This document shows positions 1 through 7,781 of a stretch of DNA of 64,000 nucleotides, in pieces. The notes under the pieces were generated by a model, which had not been told where the DNA came from, ran no database searches, and saw nothing but the letters and a program-made list of their open reading frames with translations. How positions within the stretch are numbered: the stretch's first letter is position 1; the number at the start of each line of letters is the position of its first letter. A program made the position numbers and the translations under genes. This stretch comes from JAMQKA01 sp043951865. Its GTDB lineage: Bacteria; Bacteroidota; Rhodothermia; Balneolales; Balneolaceae. The stretch spans positions 62,001 through 126,000 of the forward strand of contig NZ_JBINJF010000011.1 of the NCBI RefSeq assembly GCF_043951865.1, written 5' to 3'.

Positions 1-2
1 AA

Positions 3-326
3 ATTGATCCCGGCGAAACGGCCGACAGCACCGCCCGCCGCGAACTAAAAGAGGAGGCGGGGCTTACCTGCCAACAGTTCCATTACCTCGGCAACTTTTA
101 TCCCAGCATCGGCTACACTGATGAGATTATCCACCTGTATATCGCGTGGGAAATCGAGGAGTTCGAACAGACTGTGGATGAGGATGAGTTCCTGGTCAAG
201 GAACGAGTGCCGTTTCGGGAGGCCGTCGAGATGGCACACACCGGAGAGATTTCTGACGGGAAAACCGCGATCACCCTGCTTCGGGCCTGGAAATGGTGGC
301 AAAAGGAGGGACCATTCGAAGTGTAG
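3..326 (+). CDS. NUDIX hydrolase, 5'-truncated by the window edge
   Basis: Reading frame 3 is open from the first base to TAG at 324-326, giving 107 residues with no start codon in view. Near the visible N-terminus lies a NUDIX box (GETADSTARRELKEEAG), fitting G-x5-E-x7-REUxEExGU, with the REL-KEE core that binds Mg2+ and the diphosphate substrate. The stretch that follows (FHYLGNFYPSIGYTDEIIHLY) resembles ADP-ribose pyrophosphatases of the NudF type, which cleave ADP-ribose to AMP and ribose 5-phosphate. The family fold is clear. The substrate is inferred, and the N-terminal part that would help settle it lies outside the window. Confidence 0.85.
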   Translation: MDPGETADSTARRELKEEAGLTCQQFHYLGNFYPSIGYTDEIIHLYIAWEIEEFEQTVDEDEFLVKERVPFREAVEMAHTGEISDGKTAITLLRAWKWWQKEGPFEV

Positions 327-390
327 AGGTCGGCCCCCCTCTCAAAGCCCGCGGTTTATTCAATCCGGCCTTTATCCTGTGCTTCCCGCA

Positions 391-678
391 TTATTTTATG
401 ATCTCCTCTTCCACGGCCAGCTCATACAGCGATTTGTGAAGGTCGGCATCCTCAATATCCCCCCGATTGATCAGCTCTTCCACCTCTTCGCCCTTGAGCA
501 GCAAAATACACCCCATCCTGTTCAGCTCTTCGTCAAACTTGCGGGGATCTGCAAGCGACAGCTCCTCCAGATCAATGCCGTCGGGACTTTTATTCAAATT
601 CACCAGTGCGTAAAACTTGTCGGCTTCCGTTTCTCCGAATCCAAAAATCTCGAGCTTGGTATCATCTTTCTTCAACAT
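391..678 (-). CDS. Hypothetical acidic protein, 95 aa
   Basis: An ATG-initiated 95-residue protein rich in Glu, Asp and Leu, with no signal peptide or membrane segment. The C-terminal half (LKGEEVEELINRGDIEDADLHKSLYELA) looks helical. I do not recognise the family. It lies between the convergent NUDIX gene and an HTH gene read on the same strand about 210 bp upstream. Its coherent composition and clean ATG start support a real gene, but there is no motif to name a function. Confidence 0.55.
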   Translation of the reverse strand: MLKKDDTKLEIFGFGETEADKFYALVNLNKSPDGIDLEELSLADPRKFDEELNRMGCILLLKGEEVEELINRGDIEDADLHKSLYELAVEEEIIK

Positions 679-888
679 AAATTATTGTCCTGAGTTTACT
701 CTTATCGTTACTGGTGCTATTCCTGAAACCCAAATAAGCAGCCTCCCGGTCTTTTTCCCGGTGTCCCTTTGCCGGCAGCAAATATTGGCGACTGGATTTT
801 CGAACCTTGCAGCCTGGACGGTGAGGCCTTTTCGCACGCCATTCAGCATGCCTGAAAATCAACCCTTCAGGTTGAGCCGCCAGCAGCG

Positions 889-1308
889 TTACTTCCGGTA
901 ACGGTCCAGGAATTCGCGCGCCTTGATCAGCTCCTCAACCTCGTCGGTTTCTTTATTTACCACGGCCACCTGGAACAAGCTGATAATCGCCTGGTTTTCT
1001 ATACATTCGATGGTCTCGTCCAGCGTCTCACACTCCTGCTTTTCGCTCACCAGGTCGTTAATGCCCTGTACCACATAGCGAAAGTTCCCGGTCGACTTTT
1101 TCCTGCTCTTTTGAGCCGGCGGATCTACCCTCGGCTCGTCAAAGTATTCGCGCAGGGCTTCTTCGGTCACATACCACTGTACTCCAAGCTTTCGGGCCCG
1201 TATTTTCCCCTCACGCAGGTACGCGCGAATCGTCATTTTACTGAGTCCGAGCTTCTCATGGAGATCATCTACAGAATACAGTGTCAGGCTTCCTATCTCT
1301 TTAGGCAT
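889..1308 (-). CDS. Helix-turn-helix protein of the excisionase/MerR-like (HTH_17) type
   Basis: A 139-residue protein. Residues about 10-55 (LYSVDDLHEKLGLSKMTIRA, then YLREGKI, WYVTEEALREYF) form the winged-helix layout used by excisionase-type DNA-binding proteins: an HTH, then a wing carrying the 'Gxx-W-V' pattern, then a closing helix. Residues 56-75 are a basic, Pro/Lys/Ser-rich linker. The C-terminal half is acidic and helical. No integrase, phage or plasmid gene is in view, so a chromosomal regulatory role is as likely as an excision role. The target is unknown. The 324-bp AT-rich gap upstream is its likely promoter region. Confidence 0.75.
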   Translation of the reverse strand: MPKEIGSLTLYSVDDLHEKLGLSKMTIRAYLREGKIRARKLGVQWYVTEEALREYFDEPRVDPPAQKSRKKSTGNFRYVVQGINDLVSEKQECETLDETIECIENQAIISLFQVAVVNKETDEVEELIKAREFLDRYRK

Positions 1309-1632
1309 AAAAGACTACCAAATGGTCATTTTATTACATTGCTATCGTTAAATCCGAGCTTAAAAAGCTATATGTTAAGCAGATAAAGATCAATTATAAA
1401 TATAGTTTACTTATATATTAGTTAGTGAATTAAAAAAATAGTTGATCTGTATGGGTATAATCCCTTAAATTAATAACAGTTGTCTAAAACAAAGTCTGGT
1501 GTCTGCCGGGCTTTTTCTTTTTGCCCTCCCGACTAACATTTATTTTACGTCCCTCATCTCGTTCAGAAAGACCTCTGAGAATAAAATTTCCACCCGGTAC
1601 CGGGGAATGTAATTAAACCAGGCAACCAAATT
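1309..1632. other. AT-rich intergenic gap between divergent genes
   Basis: A 324-bp gap between the HTH gene (minus) and the DinB gene (plus). It is very AT-rich from about 1370 to 1480 and should contain promoters for both genes, but I cannot place -10/-35 elements with confidence. No ORF, RNA gene or clear inverted repeat was seen. Confidence 0.5.
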
Positions 1633-2097
1633 ATGGACGATCTCAGGAAACATCTTATCGATCAGCTGGCAAACGAACATGCCCACACCAGTTTTGAACG
1701 CGCCGTAGAAGGGCTTAATATCAGCGACGTGGGGATACGCCCGAACTCACTTCCCTACTCCATCTGGGAACTTGTGGAGCACCTGCGCATCGCACAAGCC
1801 GACATCCTGGAGTTTTCTGTCAATCCCGGGTATGAGGCCCCGAAGTGGCCCGACGACTACTGGCCGCCCGAAAAAGCCCCGTCCGGAAATGCGGAATGGC
1901 AGCGTTCTCTTGAGGCTATCAACTCTGACCTGCAGGAGATGATTGACCTGGTGAAAGATCCCGGAATAGACCTGTTTACACCTTTTCCCCATGGAGACGG
2001 GCAGACTTTGTTCAGGGAGGCGATCTTGATTATTGACCACAATTCGTATCATACAGGCCAGATTATTACCATCCGGCGGTTATTGGGCCTGTGGTAA
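1633..2097 (+). CDS. DinB-family four-helix-bundle protein
   Basis: A 154-residue protein with the DinB/YfiT fold signature. An early helix carries a His (ELVEHLRIAQ, near residue 50), and the last helices carry the HNSYHTGQ motif near residue 137. These three His residues form the metal site typical of the superfamily, whose members include thiol-dependent S-transferases and damage-inducible proteins of unknown activity. The ATG at 1633 gives the expected family length. It is monocistronic, with the histidine kinase starting about 80 bp downstream. A second, better-defined member (YfiT type) lies at 25662-26189. The substrate is unknown. Confidence 0.8.
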   Translation: MDDLRKHLIDQLANEHAHTSFERAVEGLNISDVGIRPNSLPYSIWELVEHLRIAQADILEFSVNPGYEAPKWPDDYWPPEKAPSGNAEWQRSLEAINSDLQEMIDLVKDPGIDLFTPFPHGDGQTLFREAILIIDHNSYHTGQIITIRRLLGLW

Positions 2098-2179
2098 GAT
2101 AGATTTAATGCGGTCAATTCCTGATCTTTCACTGAATATCAATCACGTTTGTAAAGCGATCCAATAATGAGTTGACTTG

Positions 2180-3511
2180 ATGAGAGAACTGCTGAAGTTT
2201 TTTAAATATGTGCGGCTGGGGTACCTGATATTCACCTCGTTGCTAATACTGGGGGCCGTCTTCGGATTTTTCGAAATCGTGCAGATGACGATCCTGGACG
2301 ATCCCTCTATCAGCACCCTGCGATGGCTTTATTTTACCCGTGGCGTGCTCGTATCGATACTGCTTGTGGTATGGGCGGCCTGGACCGTCTACAAATACCG
2401 GCAACTCTACGAAGACCGACTGGAGGTCGCCGAGGGTCGCTACAAAGATATTATTGAGCAATCAGCAGATGCGATCCTGGCCGTTAACAACGACGACATA
2501 ATTACCGCCTGGAACCGCGGGGCGGAAGATATTTTCGGGTGGGACCGACAGGAGATTGTCGGGGAGTCTATTAAAAAATTTATTCCCCGCGACCTGCTGG
2601 AAGCACGCGAACTCGACTGCCTGGAGTTTGGCATGCAGTACCGGGGCTATGTGCAAAACTACGAAACCGAGCGGCTGACCAAGGATGGCAACCGGGTGCT
2701 GGTGAATTTAACCGAGTCTTTTATTCGGGATGTAGATGGCAAAATCGTTGGCCGATCGCAGGTACTCCGGGATTTGACGGAGCTCCGCATGCGGGAAGAA
2801 CAGGTGCAGCAGTCGGAACGGCTGGCGGCTGTGGGACATATGGCGGCGGGCGTGGCCCACGAGATCGGTAATCCGCTGACGGCCATCTCATCCCTGACCC
2901 AGCTGGTCCAGCGCAGAACCGATGACGAATTCGTACAGAACCAGCTCACGAAGGTGCGTGACCAGATCCAGCGAATAAACAAAATTGTTCGCGATCTTGT
3001 GGACTTTTCCCGGCCCTCCAGCCTGGATCGGGAGGAAACGCAGATCAACAACACCATTGAGTCGGCGGTGGGCCTGCTCAAGCACGACGCCCGCTGCCGG
3101 GATGTGGCCTTTAACCTGAATCTTAATCCTGATTTGCCTACTATTCTCTGTGTGCCCGACCATATCCACCAGGTCCTGGTAAACCTGCTGCTCAATGCCG
3201 TTGATGCGATGAATGAAGTTGAAGACCCCGAAGTAAATATCAACACAAAAAGGATGGAGGAACCCGAAGGCGTCTGCATCATGGTGTCTGATATCGGCAC
3301 GGGGATCAGCGAAGAGCACCTGGACCGGATTTTCGAGCCTTTTTTCACGACCAAAGAAGTTGGGGCCGGTACCGGGCTGGGCCTTTCGGTCAGTCATGGC
3401 ATCATCAACAAGATGGGAGGAACCATTTCGGTTGAGTCGGAAGTAGGGCAGGGCACCACATTCACCATCACGCTCCCAAAAACCAATAATCACAACCAGG
3501 AACAGCAGTAG
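2180..3511 (+). CDS. PAS-domain sensor histidine kinase (NtrB/AtoS-like)
   Basis: 443 residues from the ATG at 2180; a TTG one codon earlier is also possible. Two N-terminal membrane helices (about 12-38 and 52-72) are joined by a short loop, leaving almost no periplasmic sensor domain. A cytoplasmic PAS domain follows (about 88-200). The HisKA box VAHEIGNPLTAISS has the phospho-acceptor His near residue 227. The HATPase shows N (NLLLNAVDAM), G1 (DIGTG), F (FEPFFTTK) and G2 (GTGLGLS) boxes. The stop codon is followed directly by the ATG of the NtrC-type regulator, so the two are translationally coupled and almost certainly a cognate pair. The signal is probably sensed within the membrane or through PAS. 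Its identity is unknown. Confidence 0.93.
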   Translation: MRELLKFFKYVRLGYLIFTSLLILGAVFGFFEIVQMTILDDPSISTLRWLYFTRGVLVSILLVVWAAWTVYKYRQLYEDRLEVAEGRYKDIIEQSADAILAVNNDDIITAWNRGAEDIFGWDRQEIVGESIKKFIPRDLLEARELDCLEFGMQYRGYVQNYETERLTKDGNRVLVNLTESFIRDVDGKIVGRSQVLRDLTELRMREEQVQQSERLAAVGHMAAGVAHEIGNPLTAISSLTQLVQRRTDDEFVQNQLTKVRDQIQRINKIVRDLVDFSRPSSLDREETQINNTIESAVGLLKHDARCRDVAFNLNLNPDLPTILCVPDHIHQVLVNLLLNAVDAMNEVEDPEVNINTKRMEEPEGVCIMVSDIGTGISEEHLDRIFEPFFTTKEVGAGTGLGLSVSHGIINKMGGTISVESEVGQGTTFTITLPKTNNHNQEQQ

Positions 3512-4864
3512 ATGAAAGGTTCGATTTTAATAGCCGACGATGAGAAAGAGATCAGGGAAACCCTCTCCATGATACTGGAGGATGAAGGATATCGCTGCAC
3601 GACGGTTGCAGACGGGACGGCGGCGATTGAGGCGGTCCAGGATGGCCGGTTTGATATCCTGATAAGCGACCTGAAGATGCCCGGGGCCGACGGCCTAGAA
3701 GTGCTTCAAAAGACCAAACAGCTCTCTTCCCAGACCCTTACCATCATTATTACCGCTCACGCCACTGTGGAAACCGCCGTGGAAGCGCTCCGCAAAGGCG
3801 CTTCCGACTATATCCTGAAACCGATCGATTTTGAAGAAGTGTTGATCCGCATCCAAAACCTGCTGGAACACAAAGAGCTTATCCAGGAAAACCGGTACCT
3901 GCGCGAACAGATCGACCGCAAGTTCAACTTCAATCACATTATCGGGGAAAGCGAGGCGATGAAGCGGGTTTATGACATGATCAGCCGGGTAAGCAACGCC
4001 TCAACCCACGTACTTATTACGGGTGCCAGCGGTACGGGCAAGGAGCTCGTGGCCCGCGCCATCCACTCCCACAGCGACCGGTCCGGCAAACCGTTCCTGG
4101 CCCTCAACTGCGGATCTATCCCGGCCGACCTGGTGGAAGCTGAACTTTTCGGTTATAAAAAAGGGGCTTTTACCGGGGCGGATAAAGACCATGAGGGTAT
4201 TTTTGAAGCAGCCAACGGGGGAACGGTATTCCTTGACGAAATCGGCGAACTTCCTCCCGGCGTACAGGTCACGCTCCTGCGGGTTCTGCAGGAGAAAGAG
4301 GTCAAACCGGTCGGGTCAAACCGGTCAGTAAATTTCAATGCCCGGATTATTACGGCCACCAACCGCAACCTGGAAGAACAGGTGGAAAAGGGCACTTTCC
4401 GCGAAGACCTCTATTTCCGGCTCAATGTGGTTGAAATTGCGATGCCCTCGCTGGAGGAGCGCAAGGAGGATATCCCCATCCTCACACACCATTTTTTAAA
4501 CAAATACAACCGCGAGCTGAACAGGGCCGTGAAGGGAATCACCAGCGATGCGATGAGCGCGCTGATCTCCTACCAGTGGAAGGGGAATGTGCGGGAATTG
4601 GAAAATGTCATCGAACGGGCAGTGCTTCTCGGGACTGAAGATCACATAACTGTTGAGGACCTGCCCGCCTCCATCCGCAACACCGATGACAAAGTGGACC
4701 TTGACAGCCAGTCGCTCGACGCGGCGGTACACGCGTTTGAAAAGCATCATATCAAGAGCGTGCTGAAGCGGACGGATGGCAACAAGTCGGAGACGGCCCG
4801 CCTGCTGGGCATCGATCCCTCCACGCTGTATCGCAAAATGGAGCGGTACGCGATTGATTCATAG
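3512..4864 (+). CDS. NtrC-family sigma-54-dependent response regulator
   Basis: 450 residues. The receiver domain (1-118) has acidic residues D9/D10, phospho-acceptor D53 (ISDLKMPG) and the LKPIDFEE end. The AAA+ domain (about 143-375) has Walker A GASGTGKE, the GAFTGA loop that contacts sigma-54, and a Walker B-like VFLDEIGELPP. The C-terminal Fis-type HTH (about 420-445) reads NKSETARLLGIDPSTLYRKM. GAFTGA makes it an activator of sigma-54 promoters. It starts at the base after the kinase stop codon. I infer that its binding sites are the TTGCA-N4-TGCAA dyads found 1.8 and 4.5 kb away, before the YceI pair, the lone receiver and the porin. That link is not demonstrated. Confidence 0.95.
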   Translation: MKGSILIADDEKEIRETLSMILEDEGYRCTTVADGTAAIEAVQDGRFDILISDLKMPGADGLEVLQKTKQLSSQTLTIIITAHATVETAVEALRKGASDYILKPIDFEEVLIRIQNLLEHKELIQENRYLREQIDRKFNFNHIIGESEAMKRVYDMISRVSNASTHVLITGASGTGKELVARAIHSHSDRSGKPFLALNCGSIPADLVEAELFGYKKGAFTGADKDHEGIFEAANGGTVFLDEIGELPPGVQVTLLRVLQEKEVKPVGSNRSVNFNARIITATNRNLEEQVEKGTFREDLYFRLNVVEIAMPSLEERKEDIPILTHHFLNKYNRELNRAVKGITSDAMSALISYQWKGNVRELENVIERAVLLGTEDHITVEDLPASIRNTDDKVDLDSQSLDAAVHAFEKHHIKSVLKRTDGNKSETARLLGIDPSTLYRKMERYAIDS

Positions 4865-5153
4865 AATGGAAACTGGTGGCCAGTCAACCGTAACCATGCA
4901 GCTTTACGGGATGCCGGAACGCAGATGAAACGGATACTGCGGATTAACCACAGAACAGGTGTTCCAACAGCACCCTCACATAATTGACCTGTGCAGATCA
5001 GCCTGATCGGTGTTTATCCGCGTTCGGTCAGGAACAAACCGAAATCCAGGTTTTTGATACGACACCAGGGATGTTTCCGCTTAAAAAACTTGCCAAAGAC
5101 AACACCTGGCCAAGCAGGAGAGGGCACCAAAATGTTTTAGCCGGTCGGTCAAT

Positions 5154-5852
5154 CTACTCGCCTCCCCCGTTCAGGTGAACGGATACATCAAAATGGACCG
5201 TAAGCTTTTCATTGGCCTTGATAAGGCCCATAAGGGCGGTGGGCGGTTCAATATCAAAATCGTGCATATTCAGTGGTTTTACCCCTTTTACGCGGAATCG
5301 CTCCTGCCCGACCAGCTGCCCCTCTACCACCAGGCTGGTCGTGTCGGTAACCCCGGCGATCGTCAGGAGGCCCTCCGTCTGAATTTTCATCCAGCCGGCC
5401 GAATCGGGATGCGTACTTTCACTGAGGAGGGTTGCCTGCAACAGCTGATAGGTTATGCTCGGGTGCTCCTCGGCCTTTAAGGCCTCATAGAGATCGCGGT
5501 TCATCTTGCTTTTACCACATTCCAGCGCTTTTACGGGAATGGTTACTTTTACCTTTACATCCCCCTGGCCCTGTACATTTTGGGTGGGCTCGGTGGTATT
5601 TTCGATTTCACCGGAACCGGCCAGGCTTTCGGCATAGCAGCGGTAATCGACAACCGAGGCCGATCCCTCCAGCCAGAGTGCGCCGGTCGGTTCAATCTCG
5701 ATATTTCCCGCCTCATAGGCCGGAGAAATCTCCTGGGCCCCGGCAAGCTGCAGCGATAATCCCCACACCGCCAGCAGTGCCACACTCAGCAGTCTCAGTA
5801 GTGCAGGTCTCGCCTGGGAAATATATCGTATTACAGTCTGGTGCCGGAGCAT
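5154..5852 (-). CDS. YceI-family periplasmic protein (distal copy)
   Basis: 232 residues with an N-terminal signal segment ending near AGAQ (hydrophobic LLSVALLAVWGLSLQLA) and the YceI lipocalin-like fold. Markers are VKVTIPVKALECGKSKMNRD followed by ALKAEEHPSITYQL, and a C-terminal LTIAGVT...RVKGVKPLNMHDFDIEPPTALMGLIKANE. YceI proteins bind polyisoprenoid or other amphipathic lipids in a beta-barrel. The gene starts 19 bp after the end of the other YceI gene and is read in the same direction, so the two form an operon behind one sigma-54 type promoter. It has an unusually long, Arg-rich signal N-region. The ligand is unknown. Confidence 0.88.
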   Translation of the reverse strand: MLRHQTVIRYISQARPALLRLLSVALLAVWGLSLQLAGAQEISPAYEAGNIEIEPTGALWLEGSASVVDYRCYAESLAGSGEIENTTEPTQNVQGQGDVKVKVTIPVKALECGKSKMNRDLYEALKAEEHPSITYQLLQATLLSESTHPDSAGWMKIQTEGLLTIAGVTDTTSLVVEGQLVGQERFRVKGVKPLNMHDFDIEPPTALMGLIKANEKLTVHFDVSVHLNGGGE

Positions 5853-5871
5853 GGGAATTGATCGGTTTCTG

Positions 5872-6501
5872 TTAATTATTTGCCACAGCCTTGTTGGCGA
5901 TTACAACATTGAACGATATCGTTACTTCCTCACCCGCTTTAATCGTGCCAAAAACAGCGCTGGGAGGATCTACATCGTAATCTTTCATATTCAGCGAGTA
6001 GGACCCCTGAAAACGAACATTTTCACCATCAGAGAGCGTTCCCTCTACAGGAAAACTTATCGTTTGTGTGGTACCCGCCACCGTTAATTCTCCGGTGGTA
6101 TCCAGGGTAAACGTCCCGGTACTTTCGTCACTGGAAACAAGCTCCGCCTCGGAAAGCGTGTATGTGATTTCAGGATGATCTTTCTCCTTCAGGGCGTCAT
6201 AGATCTTATTATTCATGCCTCCCTTTCCACTTTCAATGCTCTCAACAACCGCGGAAAACGACAGCGCCTTGATAAATTCGGCCGATGCCGGAACCGCAGA
6301 CTCAAACAGGTTTTCGGACAGATCCGCCGTTAATTTCATCTCTTCCACGTCGGCTTCCCAGTCGTGTATCGTCGAGGTTCCCTCTATGGTCATGCTACTT
6401 TCAGATAACAACGTGTAGGCGTTGTTTTGGGCGTTTGCGTTTATGGAACCAGCCATTACCGCAACAAGCAAGCTTAGGATATAAATGTTGAACGTTTTCA
6501 T
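5872..6501 (-). CDS. YceI-family periplasmic protein (promoter-proximal copy)
   Basis: 209 residues with a signal peptide (residues 1-24, cleavage near NANAQ). The mature protein has the YceI pattern: STIHDWEADVEEMKLTADLS near the N-terminus, KGGMNNKIYDALKEKDHPEI in the middle, and LNMKDYDVDPPSAVFGTIKAGEE at the end. It is the first gene of a two-gene operon with a diverged paralogue and is preceded 51-66 bp upstream by a -24/-12 element. The pairing of two YceI paralogues suggests two related lipid ligands or a heteromeric carrier in the periplasm; that is inference. Confidence 0.92.
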   Translation of the reverse strand: MKTFNIYILSLLVAVMAGSINANAQNNAYTLLSESSMTIEGTSTIHDWEADVEEMKLTADLSENLFESAVPASAEFIKALSFSAVVESIESGKGGMNNKIYDALKEKDHPEITYTLSEAELVSSDESTGTFTLDTTGELTVAGTTQTISFPVEGTLSDGENVRFQGSYSLNMKDYDVDPPSAVFGTIKAGEEVTISFNVVIANKAVANN

Positions 6502-6551
6502 TGTAACTCCATTATTCTGATTATTGATTTTGTAGTTCTACTACTAATACA

Positions 6552-6567
6552 TGCAACCATCGTTCCA
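6552..6567 (-). promoter_or_regulatory. Sigma-54 (-24/-12) promoter of the YceI operon
   Basis: The minus strand reads TGGAACGATGGTTGCA. This matches the sigma-54 consensus TGGCACG-N4-TTGCW at all but one fixed position, with the invariant GG and GC separated by exactly 10 bases. It ends 50 bp before the ATG of the proximal YceI gene, leaving a leader of about 40 nt. Confidence 0.85.
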
Positions 6568-6672
6568 AAAAGGTGAATAACAGTGAATTATTTTTTACCC
6601 GGTAAAAAAGCCCTCCTCTTTATGCATCTGCCGGGTCGCGGTCGCGGGTATTTCAGCTGTATCCCAGGCGCG

Positions 6673-6686
6673 TTGCAGTAGTGCAA
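6673..6686. promoter_or_regulatory. Activator-binding dyad, site 1 (TTGCA-N4-TGCAA)
   Basis: TTGCAGTAGTGCAA is a perfect 5-4-5 dyad. It begins 106 bp beyond the -24 element of the YceI promoter, the usual reach of an NtrC-type enhancer site. Its centre is 33 bp (about three helical turns) from that of the next dyad. Assignment to the regulator at 3512-4864 is inference. Confidence 0.75.
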
Positions 6687-6705
6687 TTTATAGCTGCGGC
6701 CCGGT

Positions 6706-6719
6706 TTGCAGTGTTGCAA
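6706..6719. promoter_or_regulatory. Activator-binding dyad, site 2 (TTGCA-N4-TGCAA)
   Basis: TTGCAGTGTTGCAA is a second perfect 5-4-5 dyad. It overlaps an 18-bp perfect palindrome (6708-6725, GCAGTGTTGCAACACTGC), which also gives a third, shifted half-match at 6714-6727. It ends 107 bp before the -24 element of the plus-strand promoter at 6826, mirroring the 106 bp of site 1 to the YceI promoter. Confidence 0.75.
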
Positions 6720-6825
6720 CACTGCTATTTCAGTTTCCCTGCTTCTCAAAGCTCCATTTCAGTTTATGTGGGCATAACGCCTCTCAAGGGGCCGTATTCA
6801 GAAAACTTTCATTCTTTCGCCTTTT

Positions 6826-6841
6826 TGGTACCAGTATTGCA
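6826..6841 (+). promoter_or_regulatory. Sigma-54 (-24/-12) promoter of the single-domain response regulator
   Basis: TGGTACCAGTATTGCA has GG and GC exactly 10 bases apart and matches TGGCACG-N4-TTGCW except at two positions. It lies 45 bp before the ATG at 6887. It is divergent from the YceI promoter and shares the same pair of upstream dyads. Confidence 0.8.
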
Positions 6842-6886
6842 TACCTAACATATAGAGCTATAAAAATCTTTCGAAGAATATCTATA

Positions 6887-7261
6887 ATGAACCGATCCAT
6901 TTTAATTATCGATGACGAGCAAACCATCAGAGAGGCCCTGTCGCTCTTCCTGGCGGGAGAGGGCTATATCTGCCAGGTTGCAAAGGATGGAGAACAGGCG
7001 ATCCAAAAAATAGGAGAGCAACAGTTCGATATTATACTTCTGGACCTGCACATGCCCCGCCATAACAGTTTGAATATACTGGAATATATTAAAAGGCATC
7101 GTTCTTCCAGTATTGTTATTATCCTCAGCGAATACTTCCACATCGACAATGCGTCCACCGCGTTACAACAGGGAGCCTCTGCGGTGATACTAAAGCCAAT
7201 CGACTTTGAAGAATTGCTGGAGGTCATAGACCGGCAGACCAGCGTGGATAACGCAAATTAG
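6887..7261 (+). CDS. Single-domain response regulator (receiver only)
   Basis: 124 residues forming one complete receiver domain: DD near residue 9, phospho-acceptor D53 (LLDLHMPRHN), Ser at the usual Thr/Ser position (IILSEY) and the switch Lys (LKPIDFEE). No output domain follows. It resembles the receiver of the NtrC-type regulator at 3512 closely (matching SILI-DDE start and LKPIDFEE end), so it may be a paralogue or partial duplicate. Being under a sigma-54 promoter beside the same enhancer sites, it could compete for phosphoryl groups from the kinase at 2180 as negative feedback. That role is inference. Confidence 0.9.
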   Translation: MNRSILIIDDEQTIREALSLFLAGEGYICQVAKDGEQAIQKIGEQQFDIILLDLHMPRHNSLNILEYIKRHRSSSIVIILSEYFHIDNASTALQQGASAVILKPIDFEELLEVIDRQTSVDNAN

Positions 7262-7642
7262 TGACCCTTTACGGCATCCCCGGTCTTTACTCCTGTTGAC
7301 TCTCCCAATTTTTTCGCCTCCGTATCTTAGGTTACCTTTTATCGCCCCCCTACACCCGGCAATAGCCCGATAAACGTTACCACCGGTCAGCAATCAAGCA
7401 GATGAAGTCGGCTACCGTACATTTGCTGGCATGGAAGGGCTATTGAGGACAGGCTATATAACAGGCAAACCTCAGCTCGGGATAAGAGTAAGTGGATGAC
7501 CTAACAACCGGCTTCGACATTAATGTTGAGTGACCGTAGCAGGAGTGTTAAGTAGCCGATCCCGGGTAAGATTCACCTTCTATCGGATTGAGTTCAATGG
7601 TTTCAGCAAAGAAGGGGAACAGCAATACCCTGTTATTATAGT
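7262..7642. other. Non-coding stretch ending at a strong terminator
   Basis: 380 bp with no convincing ORF on either strand. It contains several short stems and ends at a strong hairpin (next entry). It could be the 3' region of the response regulator mRNA or hold an independent small RNA. I could not match it to RNase P, tmRNA, SRP or 6S RNA. Confidence 0.4.
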
Positions 7643-7672
7643 AAAAGCCGCTCCTTTCAGGGAGCGGCTTTT
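7643..7672. terminator. Bidirectional intrinsic terminator
   Basis: A 12-bp perfect stem (AAAAGCCGCTCC / GGAGCGGCTTTT) with a 6-nt loop. A-rich and T-rich flanks make it functional in both directions. It serves the response regulator transcript from the left and the porin transcript from the right. Confidence 0.9.
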
Positions 7673-7781
7673 AAAATAAGGGAGTTATGTATTTAGGGAT
7701 GTATGTAAGCTATAACGCACTCAATCATAAGGTCGTTTTATAGCCGCACCATAGGGATTGGTGCTTTGTTAGGGATATTCG

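Noticed and set aside
662..862. 66-codon minus-strand frame between two small genes
   Set aside because: Basic, low-complexity composition and overlap with the next gene; no support.
7431..7446. TGGCATGGAAGGGCTA as a further sigma-54 element
   Set aside because: GG to GC spacing is 9 rather than 10 bases and no dyads lie upstream.
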